A DNA stretch of 64,000 bases from Cytobacillus oceanisediminis 2691 (lineage in GTDB: Bacteria; Bacillota; Bacilli; Bacillales; Cytobacillaceae), in NCBI RefSeq assembly GCF_007678455.1, contig NZ_VEEP01000002.1, positions 291,535 through 355,534 of the forward strand, in the 5' to 3' direction. The translations under genes and the position numbers were made by a program. This document shows positions 8,456-16,626 of the stretch, piece after piece. The first letter of the stretch is position 1. Each line of letters opens with the position of its first letter. Under the pieces are notes generated by a model. That model did not search any database and had not been told where the DNA came from. It saw only the letters and a list, made by a program, of their open reading frames with translations.

Positions 8456-9457
8456 TTATTCCTTCGTCCAGTTCCAGTACGTCATATCCCCAAGATTGGC
8501 ACCCTGGATTTGCTCATTTTCTTTCAGCTTGAGCAGTTCTTTTACAGGTCCGGTCACGACAGCGCCGTAAACCTGGAAGCCTTCCTTCATTAAGTAATTG
8601 TACCGCTCCTCTAGATGGGAAAGGCCTAGGAAATTTTCACGGTAGCTGGTTGATTCGTCTTCGAGCAGGTTTTTCATTTGTTGCAGCATCAGTTTCTTAT
8701 TCTCCTCAGTGAATTTCTTGTCCAGGCTTAATTTGCTCTGCGAATTGTAGTCATCCCCTGCTTCACGTCCGCCTGTGAAACCAATTGAGTCCACCGACAA
8801 TGTATTTCCGCTGCCACCCCAACCTGGTTCAAACTCTTTCATCTCGCCAGCATACAGAGGCATCCATAGCACATCAAGATCATATGGCTTCAAAAACTCT
8901 AGCATTTCTTCAGGCGTCATATACTCTTTTGTAGAAAAGGAAAGCTCGGCAACCGTACCTTCATGAACCTTCTCTAGCTTCGTCCAGACCGAAGGATTCT
9001 CATCTGCCTTAAGCTTGTTCCCGGTCTTCGGATGCTCCGGAAGATAAAAACGGTATTCACTTTCCGTTTTCGGTTTGAGGAATTCCATCGTATTCGTTGA
9101 ATACATCGGAATTATGCGTTTGGCCAACTGCTTTGTACCAACAAGTTCTGGCTCTTTTCCCACCATCTTGAAGACTGGATAGGAAATCTTTTGCGTAAAT
9201 AAAGGTGTGATTTCCGCTGATTCGATGCTGCCAAACTCCTCCTGCATATTCGGCTGCGTCCAGTCCATCGCCACCCTGCTGTAAAAAATATGTTTCTTAT
9301 CAAGACCGAGCGCATCATAGCTGATCGAAATCACCAGCATATACAGCCAGAAGAGGAACAGCACGGCTGCGATGACTCTGATCACCTTCACCGTCAATGT
9401 GAATCGATATTTTAACAGGATTTTCTTTTCCTTGTCTTTATTCCATTCCATGTTCAT
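8456..9457 (-). CDS. Membrane anti-sigma factor (sigma regulator N/C domain type)
   Basis: A 333-aa single-pass protein: a short cytoplasmic N-terminus, a membrane helix at about 25-46, and a large extracytoplasmic domain of the kind found in Bacillus anti-sigma proteins with 'sigma factor regulator' N and C domains. It overlaps the upstream ECF sigma gene by 20 bases, so expression is coupled. By analogy it holds the sigma factor at the membrane until an envelope signal arrives. No zinc-binding HxxxCxxC motif is seen, so it is not a ZAS-type anti-sigma. The start could be ATG 9457 or ATG 9451. Confidence 0.8.
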   Translation of the reverse strand: MNMEWNKDKEKKILLKYRFTLTVKVIRVIAAVLFLFWLYMLVISISYDALGLDKKHIFYSRVAMDWTQPNMQEEFGSIESAEITPLFTQKISYPVFKMVGKEPELVGTKQLAKRIIPMYSTNTMEFLKPKTESEYRFYLPEHPKTGNKLKADENPSVWTKLEKVHEGTVAELSFSTKEYMTPEEMLEFLKPYDLDVLWMPLYAGEMKEFEPGWGGSGNTLSVDSIGFTGGREAGDDYNSQSKLSLDKKFTEENKKLMLQQMKNLLEDESTSYRENFLGLSHLEERYNYLMKEGFQVYGAVVTGPVKELLKLKENEQIQGANLGDMTYWNWTKE

Positions 9458-9983
9458 CGTCCTTCCATCCCTGTTTTTTCGCCATTTGCGCGAGCTTTTT
9501 CCGTGCCCGATGCAGTGTCACCTTCACCTGGTTCTCCGACAGGTCAAGTGCTTCCTGTATTTCCTGATAACTGAACATTTCGACCTCGCGCAAATAGAGG
9601 ATCGACCGATACTGCTCCGGCAAAAAAGTCATCAGCTGCTGCAGGTCATCGAAAGTCTCCGCCTGTATCGCCTCATCCTCTGGCAGCCCATAAGGACTTG
9701 CCATCTCATCCTTCGCAAACAAATAATCGGCAAATGGCACCCATTTCCTTCGCTGCCTCTTGCGCCATTCATCCAGGTAAGCATTGCGCGCCACCTTGAA
9801 CAGCCAGGCCCTGACATCCTCATTCTCATAAAAAGAAAGCGAAATCGTTGCCCGGACAAATGTTTCCTGCGTCAAATCCTCGGCCAGCTGCGTCGACCCT
9901 GAAAGCTTCAGCAAAAAATAATACAGGGGCTTCGTGTACTTCCTATACAAATTTTCGAGTTCATTCCTTCTGCTGTCGTCCAT
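9438..9983 (-). CDS. ECF-type RNA polymerase sigma factor
   Basis: A 181-aa extracytoplasmic-function sigma factor. Region 2 (about 10-75) includes AEDLTQETFVRA and VRAWLFKVARNAYLDEWR, which contact the -10 element and core enzyme; region 4 (about 115-165) includes LPEQYRSILYLREVEMFSYQ and a helix-turn-helix. It heads an operon with its anti-sigma gene and has an AAGGGG ribosome site. The upstream region contains a matching ECF promoter, so it very likely activates its own transcription. It is not assigned to a named B. subtilis ECF factor. Confidence 0.92.
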   Translation of the reverse strand: MDDSRRNELENLYRKYTKPLYYFLLKLSGSTQLAEDLTQETFVRATISLSFYENEDVRAWLFKVARNAYLDEWRKRQRRKWVPFADYLFAKDEMASPYGLPEDEAIQAETFDDLQQLMTFLPEQYRSILYLREVEMFSYQEIQEALDLSENQVKVTLHRARKKLAQMAKKQGWKDDEHGME

Positions 9984-10017
9984 ACAATTGCCCCTTAATT
10001 TAAAATCCCGCTACTAA

Positions 10018-10043
10018 AACGATGAACTATGTAAAATGTTACA
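10018..10043 (-). promoter_or_regulatory. ECF autoregulatory promoter
   Basis: On the minus strand TGTAAC (10043-10038) is followed after exactly 16 bases by CGTT (10021-10018). AAC-N16-CGT is the spacing characteristic of Bacillus ECF promoters. It lies 35 bases upstream of the sigma gene start. Confidence 0.7.
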
Positions 10044-10163
10044 CTCTATTTCCGGTTTTTTGGAAAAAACTTTAAAAAACACTATTTTCACGTTGATTGG
10101 CTTGGCTTTCTTTTTTAAAAATATGGTACATTAGATAGGAACATACGGAAGGGAGTTTTTTCA

Positions 10164-10508
10164 ATGACTGAACAAAACAATGCTTTGCCGCCAAAAACAT
10201 GTGAGATCGAGCGTCTGATTACAATGGAAGACGATATTAATTTAGTGCTGGAAGGCAAGAAAACAGCGACTCGCCGTAACGGCCGTTATGCCGATGTAGG
10301 CGAAATCATGGAGTTAAAAGGAAAGAAATTCGTCGTGGACAATGTCTACTCACAATCACTTGGCGAATTGACAGATGCCGATGCACAGCGCGAAGGCTTT
10401 GAAACAGTCGAGGAGTACAAGCAGTCGATCCTAGCTTATCACCCGGGAATGCCATGGCTTCCGCAAATGCGCGTTTGGGTGCATGAATTCAGCCCTGTCG
10501 AAGAATAA
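10164..10508 (+). CDS. ASCH-domain protein
   Basis: A 114-aa protein with an ASCH fold, a small beta-barrel related to PUA and thought to bind RNA. Family-typical signs are the N-terminal hydrophobic strand, the GKKTATRR segment (about 31-38), the conserved EIMELKGKKFVVDNVY strand pair, and the C-terminal WVHEFSPV strand. Several ASCH proteins are RNA-binding or amidohydrolase-like, but the role here is unknown. Start: ATG 10164 after GGAAGGGAG. The membrane-protein gene follows within four bases. Confidence 0.75.
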   Translation: MTEQNNALPPKTCEIERLITMEDDINLVLEGKKTATRRNGRYADVGEIMELKGKKFVVDNVYSQSLGELTDADAQREGFETVEEYKQSILAYHPGMPWLPQMRVWVHEFSPVEE

Positions 10509-10511
10509 AAA

Positions 10512-10952
10512 ATGGATTTATTGTACCGAATCATCATTTATCTTCACGTCGCAAGCGTGATTGCGTCAATCGGACCTTTCTTCATATTGATGCCGATTGT
10601 AAAAAAACTGCCTGATGCTGTGGGAAGAGAACTGGAAGCCCACTTGGCTTTGCTGAAATCAGTCGTGCGTATGTCCAAGCACGCCGGCCACGTACTGATT
10701 GGATCGGGAGTGCTGCTCGTCATCCTCGGCCCATGGACATGGAAAACACCATGGATTGTCGGGACCCTGGCGCTGCTGTTCGCTTCCCTGTTTTTCCTGG
10801 CACGGGCATTCTCGCCAACACTTCGGAAATTTGCCGAAGAAGGTGCAAACAAAATTGAGCTCGCCGCTAAGCTGAAGCGCACCATCTGGACCTACATCAT
10901 CTTATTGATGTCGATGCTTTGGTTCATGGTCGTGAAGCCGAATTTGTGGTGA
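10512..10952 (+). CDS. Four-helix integral membrane protein (DUF2269-like)
   Basis: A 146-aa protein with about four membrane helices (near 5-28, 55-73, 78-97 and 123-143) and histidines in the helices (H12, H57, H60), resembling the DUF2269/CopD-like group of small membrane proteins. No function can be assigned. It starts four bases after the ASCH gene stop without a strong ribosome site, so it is probably translated by coupling. A strong terminator follows. Confidence 0.65.
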   Translation: MDLLYRIIIYLHVASVIASIGPFFILMPIVKKLPDAVGRELEAHLALLKSVVRMSKHAGHVLIGSGVLLVILGPWTWKTPWIVGTLALLFASLFFLARAFSPTLRKFAEEGANKIELAAKLKRTIWTYIILLMSMLWFMVVKPNLW

Positions 10953-10961
10953 ATAAGTGGA

Positions 10962-10990
10962 AGCCCGGGCTGCGTAACCGGGCTTTTTTT
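10962..10990 (+). terminator. Terminator after the ASCH/membrane-protein operon
   Basis: AGCCCGG / CCGGGCT stem with a 9-base loop and T8. Confidence 0.9.
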
Positions 10991-11005
10991 TAGTGGAATG
11001 ACCGA

Positions 11006-11130
11006 CTTGGTCGATATAATTGGAAATGTGGTCGAATTAATTCAAAATGTGGTCGATATATTCCAAAATCCGCCGATAAACTCAAAAATGTGGTCGATAT
11101 ATTTAAAAATTCGCCAATAAATTAAATTGG
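11006..11130. repeat. Tandem array A: six degenerate units of 20-21 bp
   Basis: Six units start at 11006, 11027, 11048, 11069, 11089 and 11110 (steps 21, 21, 21, 20, 21). The common pattern is TGTGGTCGATATA followed by an A/T-rich half ending in AAAA; units 4 and 6 are a variant beginning CCGCCGATAAA or TCGCCAATAAA. It fills the gap between the convergent ends of the membrane-protein and metallophosphoesterase genes. The 20-bp step and in-frame stops argue against coding. From 11131 to 11234 nothing recognisable is seen. Confidence 0.8.
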
Positions 11131-11234
11131 CAGTTTGAAAGTTTAGTTTTTTTCAATGAGATAATTAACTACATGGCAGATGATTTCCCTTTTTCAACAG
11201 TCTCACCAGCATAATTCATACATAATACATAGAC

Positions 11235-11267
11235 AAAGGCTGTCCTCCATCATAAAGGACAGCCTTC
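11235..11267 (-). terminator. Hairpin after the metallophosphoesterase gene
   Basis: AAGGCTGTCC / GGACAGCCTT perfect 10-bp stem; only a weak T-run follows on the minus strand. Confidence 0.6.
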
Positions 11268-11273
11268 GTTCAA

Positions 11274-13046
11274 CTATTTACCTATTTTGATCGTTTCCTC
11301 GCTGTTCGCGGGAACCGTCAATTCTATTTCAAGATATTGCTTTTCTCCATCACTGTAATTTTGTTTTACAGTACCTGATGAAGCCTGGTAACTTCCCGCA
11401 GCCATGTAAAATGGAACCGTTACAGTAATCGCCTTTTCCAGCCTGTTTGTCACGGTTGCTTCCTGGCTGGAGGCTTGTCCATTATTAGGCAGGCTATAGC
11501 TCGCTTCGAATGACATGACTCCGCTTTTTGTATCTCCATTTTGGTAGACTGGCGTGGAGTGTCCCTGGTCATCATATTTATGGGATGTGACCTCGCCGTT
11601 CTTCACTTTGAAATTTCTGAATCCTACCCACGGTTTTCCTGTCAGTTCAATCGCAGTTGTGGTTGTATACAGGATTCCGTCCTTCTCTGTAACATCATCA
11701 GTGTGGGTGTGTCCATGCAGACTAAGATTCACATTGAATTGTTTCATAACATCTGTCAGTTCCTGGGCATTTTCACCGTGCCATTGCTGGTCATACTTGA
11801 TTCCAAGCTTTTCCCCAAGCAATAAAGTCGTCAATGACCGCGGATTATGCTTGGCATCATACTGCTTCCAATAGCTCTGGACCTCTGGGTCGCTTTGCGG
11901 CCAAATATCACGGTCACGCCATAGTGGATTGTGGTGTGAAAACAACCCTTTAATCTGGCCAGATCCAGCTGTCCTTGCATTGGCGGCCAGGTCTCCCTTA
12001 ATCCAGTTCAGCTGTTCTTCCCTGATTTGCCCGCCCCATGTCGGAACGGAAACAGTTCCTGTGCCGCTGCGGTCAAATTTGTGCCAATCAAAGGAGTTGT
12101 AGCCAATATAATGGGCATATGGGCCATAATCAAATGAGAAATACTGCGGGCCAAAGTACTGTTCCCAATACTTTGCACCATCTGCAAGTGTTGCATCCTG
12201 GGCATAATAGTCATGATTGCCAGGGACGATGTAAACAGGGACATTCAGTTTTTGCAGAACACGGAATGTCTCTTCATACTCATAAATATATTCCTGCGGG
12301 TTCATCTGTCCATACATCATGTCGCCAGTCACGACAACAAAATCTGGATTCGAAAGATTTACTTCTTTAATCGCCTTCTGGAGATATAACCAGCGTTTAC
12401 TTTCATCCGGATCCCACATGCCAGCTTCTTTAGCGATAGCTGGATCCACTCCGGAAGGATCATCGGGATCACCTAGATTACGGGGAGAACCCACATGTGT
12501 ATCTGTCAGATGTAAAAAAGTGAAATCCTTTTTAAATTGGTCAACAACCTTAACGGAGTGTGGCTGTTCATCCGTTATACGCTTGCCGTTCCCTGTAAAA
12601 GAGACCTCCAGATCGTATAATTTTTCCGGGACATTGTCAGGGATTTGTACTGTCACATCATAAATAGTGCTGCTCTTTTTCCAGTAAGAATTACTTTCAA
12701 CAGCCTTTTGTACCGGAAGATTGTATTCTGTGGTCAAAGCAGAATGATTCGTTTGTTTTAATTTTACATTCCAGCCACCTGCAACGGCGCCTTTGCTGTC
12801 TACTTTCACAGTCAGGGTTTGGCCCTTCTGTTTGATTGCCGGTGTTGCAAAAAGAGGGTAAATGATTTCGTTTACTTTTGGATCAATTGCGATGTTCGGT
12901 GCAGAACCCAAGAAATTTGTGCTGTTTCCGATGCCGCCATCCTTAGACCCTGCAGCATTCAGTAAGCTGCCATTCGCTATAGTGGATACAGGCAAAATGG
13001 CAACAAGAAAAGAACCGATGAACAATTTCATTAATATCTTTTTCAC
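11274..13046 (-). CDS. Secreted metallophosphoesterase
   Basis: A 590-aa exported calcineurin-like phosphoesterase. After a signal peptide and an N-terminal beta-sandwich region (to about 175) comes a complete two-metal site: TDTHV (about 181-185), GD at 241-242, GNHD at 276-279, SHHN at about 370-373 and GHTH at 445-448. A C-terminal beta-rich domain follows. The substrate (nucleotide, phosphodiester or protein phosphate) is not evident. Start: GTG 13046 with AAAAGGAGG 10 bases upstream; the longer reading to 13088 would place the ribosome site inside the gene. Confidence 0.88.
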   Translation of the reverse strand: MKKILMKLFIGSFLVAILPVSTIANGSLLNAAGSKDGGIGNSTNFLGSAPNIAIDPKVNEIIYPLFATPAIKQKGQTLTVKVDSKGAVAGGWNVKLKQTNHSALTTEYNLPVQKAVESNSYWKKSSTIYDVTVQIPDNVPEKLYDLEVSFTGNGKRITDEQPHSVKVVDQFKKDFTFLHLTDTHVGSPRNLGDPDDPSGVDPAIAKEAGMWDPDESKRWLYLQKAIKEVNLSNPDFVVVTGDMMYGQMNPQEYIYEYEETFRVLQKLNVPVYIVPGNHDYYAQDATLADGAKYWEQYFGPQYFSFDYGPYAHYIGYNSFDWHKFDRSGTGTVSVPTWGGQIREEQLNWIKGDLAANARTAGSGQIKGLFSHHNPLWRDRDIWPQSDPEVQSYWKQYDAKHNPRSLTTLLLGEKLGIKYDQQWHGENAQELTDVMKQFNVNLSLHGHTHTDDVTEKDGILYTTTTAIELTGKPWVGFRNFKVKNGEVTSHKYDDQGHSTPVYQNGDTKSGVMSFEASYSLPNNGQASSQEATVTNRLEKAITVTVPFYMAAGSYQASSGTVKQNYSDGEKQYLEIELTVPANSEETIKIGK

Positions 13047-13208
13047 TGATTGAATACCTCCTTTTCTGCCATAATCGTAGCATGGCACTGTAAAGGAGGT
13101 ATGAAGGTTTCATGACAAAAACGCAAAGGATATTACATGATTCGGCAGTCTTCCGCAGCTCTGCGAATCTAATTTTTTCCTTTTCATTTGCATACATAGC
13201 CATTTTCC

Positions 13209-13245
13209 ATTTTAAAAAGAAAACAGCCACTTCAGTAGCGGCTGT
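13209..13245 (-). terminator. Terminator after the HesB-like gene
   Basis: ACAGCC / GGCTGT hairpin followed by TTTCTTTTT on the minus strand, beginning right at the final TGA of the HesB-like reading frame. Its placement supports the full-length frame as the ancestral gene. Confidence 0.75.
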
Positions 13246-13499
13246 CAGCAAAAATTCTTATTTGTCAGTACAAAACCACCTTTTACATAGTCAATTGTCA
13301 CCGTTTTTGCTTCATATTCTATTGAAGGATCCACTGCGACCTTGATTCCATCGACGAGCATGATCTCGTCATCTTCGTCCGGCTCATCCAGAGCCAGTCC
13401 AATTCTGGAGCTCCTTCAGCTGATGCCAGCGAAGTAAAGTCGGATGCATGGAATCTGTTCCTTCATTAGTTGCTCGCGTGCGTTGTCCGTTATCTTCAT
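13245..13499 (-). pseudogene. HesB/IscA-like gene with one in-frame TGA (pseudogene or selenoprotein)
   Basis: One continuous reading frame of 84 codons is broken only by TGA at codon 28 (13418-13416). Before it the product reads MKITDNAREQL...CIRLYFAGIS, after it RSSRIGLALDEP, a DGIKVAVDP segment, and it ends GGFVLTNKNFC. This is the small HesB-like family (often labelled 'adhesin' in Bacilli), in which the residue after FAGxx is a conserved Cys, and in some species selenocysteine encoded by TGA. The ATG overlaps the phosphatase gene stop (ATGA) and a terminator follows. Against a working Sec codon, the next residues (RSS) depart from the usual Gly/Pro pattern. I rate a decayed gene slightly more likely than a selenoprotein. 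Confidence 0.65.
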
Positions 13500-13924
13500 T
13501 TTTTCTCAGGGAAGATTCTTTCAAGGGATGTAATCAATTGTGAATCCAAATTCAGTACTTCGCGGACTTCTCTTGCCTTCGACTTCGCTTCCTCGATGCT
13601 GTCTGCTCGATTCAGCTTTAGCAAAGTACCTGCGGCCAGCGTGCCTGTTCTCGTTCTGCCCGTGGAGCAGTGGAAGTAAATATTTTTTCCGGACTCGTAA
13701 GCAGTTGCCACCTCATCCATAGCCTTTTTGACCGACTCATCCTGCTGTGAGTCATTATCAAACATTGGCAGGTGGGTGCGTGGATATTCATACTCCCCTT
13801 CTTTATTTTCCGCACGCAGATCATACACCATATCGATTTTTTCATTTTCAAGTAATTCGGGGATTGCGTTTTCGCCCCCGATAAAAATCCTGCCTGGAAT
13901 TAACGCCTGATAGTTCTTGCTCAT
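13496..13924 (-). CDS. Dual-specificity/tyrosine protein phosphatase
   Basis: A 142-aa cysteine-dependent phosphatase of the DSP fold with the P-loop HCSTGRTRTG: nucleophile C86 and phosphate-binding R92 (CX5R). D56 or D58, upstream in the FDND segment, may serve as general acid. The substrate is unknown. It lies downstream of arsC behind a hairpin and upstream of the HesB-like gene, whose start it overlaps. It has its own strong AAGGAGG ribosome site. Its place in an arsenic operon is unusual; arsenate and phosphate mimicry is a possible link, but that is speculation. Confidence 0.85.
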   Translation of the reverse strand: MSKNYQALIPGRIFIGGENAIPELLENEKIDMVYDLRAENKEGEYEYPRTHLPMFDNDSQQDESVKKAMDEVATAYESGKNIYFHCSTGRTRTGTLAAGTLLKLNRADSIEEAKSKAREVREVLNLDSQLITSLERIFPEKK

Positions 13925-13942
13925 TCACTATTCCTCCTTTTT

Positions 13943-13968
13943 TAAAAGCCAGGAGTTTCCCCCTGGCT
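13943..13968 (-). terminator. Hairpin between arsC and the phosphatase gene
   Basis: AGCCAGG / CCTGGCT stem followed by TTTT then A-rich sequence on the minus strand. It may end or only attenuate the ars transcript before the phosphatase gene. Confidence 0.6.
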
Positions 13969-13975
13969 ACGATAA

Positions 13976-14395
13976 TTATTTCCCTGTCTCAGCAAATGTC
14001 TTGATACGGTCACCGATTTGATCACGCACTCGCTGGAACACGGCCCACTTTTCTTCATCGGTTCCCTCAGCCTTCGCCGGGTCATCAAAGCCCCAGTGTT
14101 CACGTCTAACATGCGGTGGTGTTGTTGGGCAATGCTCGTCCGCATGGCCGCAAAGTGTAACAACAAGGTCAGAGTTGTTCAGGATTTCAGAATCAATAAC
14201 ATCGGAAGTGTGGCCTTTAATATCGATGCCGATTTCGTGCATAGCATTGATGGCATTGGGATTCAAGCCGTGCGCCTCAAGACCGGCACTCTTAACTTCC
14301 CACTCGTCACCCAAGTATTTTTTTGCCCAGCCTTCAGCCATCTGGCTTCTGCAAGAGTTTCCCGTACATAGGAAGTAGATTGTTTTTTTAGCCAT
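13976..14395 (-). CDS. arsC: Thioredoxin-dependent arsenate reductase
   Basis: ArsC reduces arsenate to arsenite in the cytoplasm, passing electrons through a cysteine relay to thioredoxin. At 139 aa it has the family length and all key residues: P-loop CTGNSCRS with C10 and R16, then C82 and C89 in LCGHADEHC, which form the relay disulfide of the S. aureus/B. subtilis type. It follows arsB by 18 bases, so the arsenite it makes can be pumped out by the neighbouring transporter. Confidence 0.96.
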   Translation of the reverse strand: MAKKTIYFLCTGNSCRSQMAEGWAKKYLGDEWEVKSAGLEAHGLNPNAINAMHEIGIDIKGHTSDVIDSEILNNSDLVVTLCGHADEHCPTTPPHVRREHWGFDDPAKAEGTDEEKWAVFQRVRDQIGDRIKTFAETGK

Positions 14396-14413
14396 AGCAG
14401 ATTCGCTCCCTTG

Positions 14414-15709
14414 TTAGATAATTAGCAACCAAATATATAGACCTACCAATGTGATGAACAAAGTAGGAATGGTTAAGATAATTCCTGTTTTAAAATAAGT
14501 GCCCCAAGAAATTTTGACGCCTTTCAATGAAAGGACATGCAGCCACAATAGTGTTGCCAGTGATCCAATCGGCGTGATTTTCGGTCCTAGATCAGAGCCT
14601 ATGACATTCGCATATATCAACGCTTCGCGGATGACACCTGTTGTGTTAGTATCCGCAATTGCCAGCGCATCAATCATGACAGTTGGCATATTGTTCATGA
14701 TTGAAGAAAGGATCGCAGCGATGAAGCCCATACCGATTGTAGCAACAAACAAGCCCTGGTCAGCCGCTGCCTGGATGACATCAGCAAGGATGTTTGTCAA
14801 TCCTGCGTTACGCAGTCCGTAAACGACTACATACATGCCAATTGAGAAGAATACAATCGCCCATGGCGCGCCTTTTACGACAGTGGAGGTATGGACAGCC
14901 GGACTTCTTCTCGCCATCATCAAGAAGAAAATCGCAACAACCCCGGCAATGAAGGAAACAGGGATGTTCAGGAATTCACTGCCGAAATAGCCGGCAAGCA
15001 GGACGGCCAACACAATCCATGATAAGCGGAACATCTTCATATCCTTGATTGCCTCAGCGGGCTTTTTCAAATCTGACATCTCGTAATTTTTCGGAATGCT
15101 CTTTCGGAAAAATAAATACAAGACCAGAATACTTGCACCCAGCGAGAAGAAGTTCGGCACGATCATGCGTGATGCATATTCGACGAATCCAATATTAAAG
15201 TAGTCAGCAGAAACAATGTTCACCAGGTTGCTGACGATAAGCGGCAATGATGTCGTATCGGCAATGAACCCGCTCGCCATGATGAATGGAAACACCATTT
15301 TTTCTTCGAATTTCAGGTTCCGCACCATCGCCAGTACAATTGGCGTCAAAATCAATGCTGCACCGTCGTTTGCGAACAATGCCGCTACGCCTGCACCCAG
15401 CAGGGTAACGTAGACAAACATCCTGACTCCGTTTCCTTTTGCAGCACGCGCCATATGTAAAGCCGCCCATTCGAAAAATCCGATTTCATCGAGTATAAGT
15501 GAGATAATAATCAGTGCAATAAATGTAAGGGTTGCATTCCAGACGATTCCTGTAACGTCGATTACGTCCTGGAAAGTAACAACACCAAATAATAAAGCGA
15601 TTAGCGCCCCACCGATGGCAGACCAGCCAATGCTAAGCCCTTTTGGCTGCCAAATGACCAATGTCAGCGTCACGAGAAAGATCAGTGAAGCAATGATTGC
15701 TGTCGACAA
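14414..15709 (-). CDS. arsB: Arsenite efflux permease ArsB
   Basis: A 431-aa polytopic membrane protein of the ArsB/NhaD superfamily with about 12 helices, matching E. coli ArsB in length. Typical segments are [15 protein letters not shown] (about 110-124), [19 protein letters not shown] and [11 protein letters not shown]. It exports arsenite or antimonite using the proton-motive force. It lies between arsR (15 bases upstream) and arsC (18 bases downstream), a standard arsRBC order. Confidence 0.95.
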   Translation of the reverse strand: MSTAIIASLIFLVTLTLVIWQPKGLSIGWSAIGGALIALLFGVVTFQDVIDVTGIVWNATLTFIALIIISLILDEIGFFEWAALHMARAAKGNGVRMFVYVTLLGAGVAALFANDGAALILTPIVLAMVRNLKFEEKMVFPFIMASGFIADTTSLPLIVSNLVNIVSADYFNIGFVEYASRMIVPNFFSLGASILVLYLFFRKSIPKNYEMSDLKKPAEAIKDMKMFRLSWIVLAVLLAGYFGSEFLNIPVSFIAGVVAIFFLMMARRSPAVHTSTVVKGAPWAIVFFSIGMYVVVYGLRNAGLTNILADVIQAAADQGLFVATIGMGFIAAILSSIMNNMPTVMIDALAIADTNTTGVIREALIYANVIGSDLGPKITPIGSLATLLWLHVLSLKGVKISWGTYFKTGIILTIPTLFITLVGLYIWLLII

Positions 15710-15724
15710 TTTTCATACCCTCCG

Positions 15725-16069
15725 TTATTCACAGGAAATCCGTTTTCCCTGCTTTTCTAGTTCTATTAATTTTTCATCCTGGCTTGGCAGTGCATCCAAG
15801 AGCAATTGAACAAAATCGAAATGCTCAAATTGCCGGTTCAGTGAGTAAAATATCCACTGGCCCCTCCTGCTTTCTTTTACCAGACCTGCGTCTTTCAGCT
15901 TACGGATATGCTGGCTGATCGCCGGCTGGCTCGCCTCGAATATTGCCACAAACTCACACACGCAGCAATCCTGATCAGCCAGAATCCTCATCATCGTCAG
16001 ACGAGTCTTATCACCAAGCAGCTTCAGCAAAGCAGCAGCCTGATCCATTTCAATACTTTGCTTAATCAA
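15725..16069 (-). CDS. arsR: ArsR-family repressor of the arsBC operon
   Basis: A 114-aa winged-helix repressor that should leave DNA when arsenite binds. The metal site is DCCVCEF with C35, C36 and C38, equivalent to the ELCVCDL motif. The recognition helix is SQPAISQHIRKLKDAGLV. The TTG at 16069 has GGAGAG five bases upstream and is preferred to ATG 16048, which lacks a site. It heads the leftward arsR-arsB-arsC operon and is divergent from a second arsR. Confidence 0.92.
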   Translation of the reverse strand: MIKQSIEMDQAAALLKLLGDKTRLTMMRILADQDCCVCEFVAIFEASQPAISQHIRKLKDAGLVKESRRGQWIFYSLNRQFEHFDFVQLLLDALPSQDEKLIELEKQGKRISCE

Positions 16070-16096
16070 TTACTCTCCACCTCCAATTACCGTATC

Positions 16097-16125
16097 ATCA
16101 TATAATGATTTGCTTATATGTTCAA
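16097..16125 (-). promoter_or_regulatory. arsRBC promoter with embedded operator
   Basis: On the minus strand TTGAAC (-35, 16125-16120) and TATGAT (-10, 16102-16097) are 17 bases apart. A perfect inverted repeat CATATAA-N8-TTATATG (16099-16120) fills the spacer, a fitting place for ArsR. Its sequence differs from the ATCAA-type sites of the divergent operon, suggesting the two ArsR proteins do not share targets. Confidence 0.7.
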
Positions 16126-16154
16126 TACTTATTTATGAATCCTTTACCAAAAAT

Positions 16155-16174
16155 AAATCAAAAATTTTTGATTT
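16155..16174. promoter_or_regulatory. Perfect 20-bp palindrome, ArsR-type operator
   Basis: AAATCAAAAA followed by its exact complement TTTTTGATTT. It contains ATCAA-N6-TTGAT, the same pattern found before three other points of this operon. It lies 73 bases upstream of the rightward arsR gene. Confidence 0.75.
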
Positions 16175-16215
16175 AACAGTTGCAAACTGGTTTTATAGGA
16201 AATATAATACAATAC

Positions 16216-16231
16216 ATCAAGAGATTTTGAT
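16216..16231 (+). promoter_or_regulatory. ATCAA-N6-TTGAT operator just before the second arsR
   Basis: ATCAAGAGATTTTGAT sits directly upstream of the AAGGAGAG ribosome site of the arsR gene at 16247, so bound repressor would block the promoter or early elongation. Confidence 0.7.
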
Positions 16232-16246
16232 TAAGGAGAGCTGAAA

Positions 16247-16606
16247 GTGGAAAAATTCATTCCTTTAACAGACCTGACTACTGCCAACCAAACCGCTAAG
16301 GAACTGCCGCTACAAAGCACCTTTGAAAAATATGAAAAGAAGTTCAAAGCCCTTGCCGACCAAAAACGCCTGCATATTCTTAACCTCCTATGCCAGCAAG
16401 ACTCCAGCTGCGTTTGCGATCTAAGTGAACTGATTGACATGCCGCAATCAAAATTATCATACCATTTAAAAATTTTGCTTGATGCCAATCTGATCCAAAA
16501 AGAAACAAAGGGAACCTGGAGCTACTACACCGTAAACACCACAGAGATCAACCACCTGCTATCTCCAGAGCTTTGCTGCCTTTTCAGACCTAGCAACTGT
16601 TGTTAG
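16247..16606 (+). CDS. ArsR-family metalloid repressor of the ArsP operon
   Basis: A 119-aa ArsR/SmtB repressor with the classic arsenic/cadmium site SCVCDLSE (C55, C57; C49 nearby) and recognition helix SQSK-like PQSKLSYHLKILLDANLI. It also ends in two cysteine pairs, C110-C111 and C118-C119, which could add thiolate ligands. Start: GTG 16247 after AAGGAGAG. It begins a rightward operon with two Cys-tailed mini-proteins and a permease, and repeated ATCAA-N6-TTGAT sites are its likely targets. Confidence 0.88.
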   Translation: MEKFIPLTDLTTANQTAKELPLQSTFEKYEKKFKALADQKRLHILNLLCQQDSSCVCDLSELIDMPQSKLSYHLKILLDANLIQKETKGTWSYYTVNTTEINHLLSPELCCLFRPSNCC

Positions 16607-16626
16607 GTTTACTTTTCAAAATATTA

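Noticed and set aside
9372-9902. 176-codon frame antisense to the ECF sigma gene
   Set aside because: Codon shadow of a well-supported sigma factor; no ribosome site.
11006-11130. Peptide-repeat coding (21 bp equals 7 codons) in array A
   Set aside because: One unit is 20 bp and stops occur in the frames.
12943-13251. 102-codon leftward frame upstream of the metallophosphoesterase
   Set aside because: Overlaps the phosphoesterase start in another frame, no ribosome site, no protein-like features.
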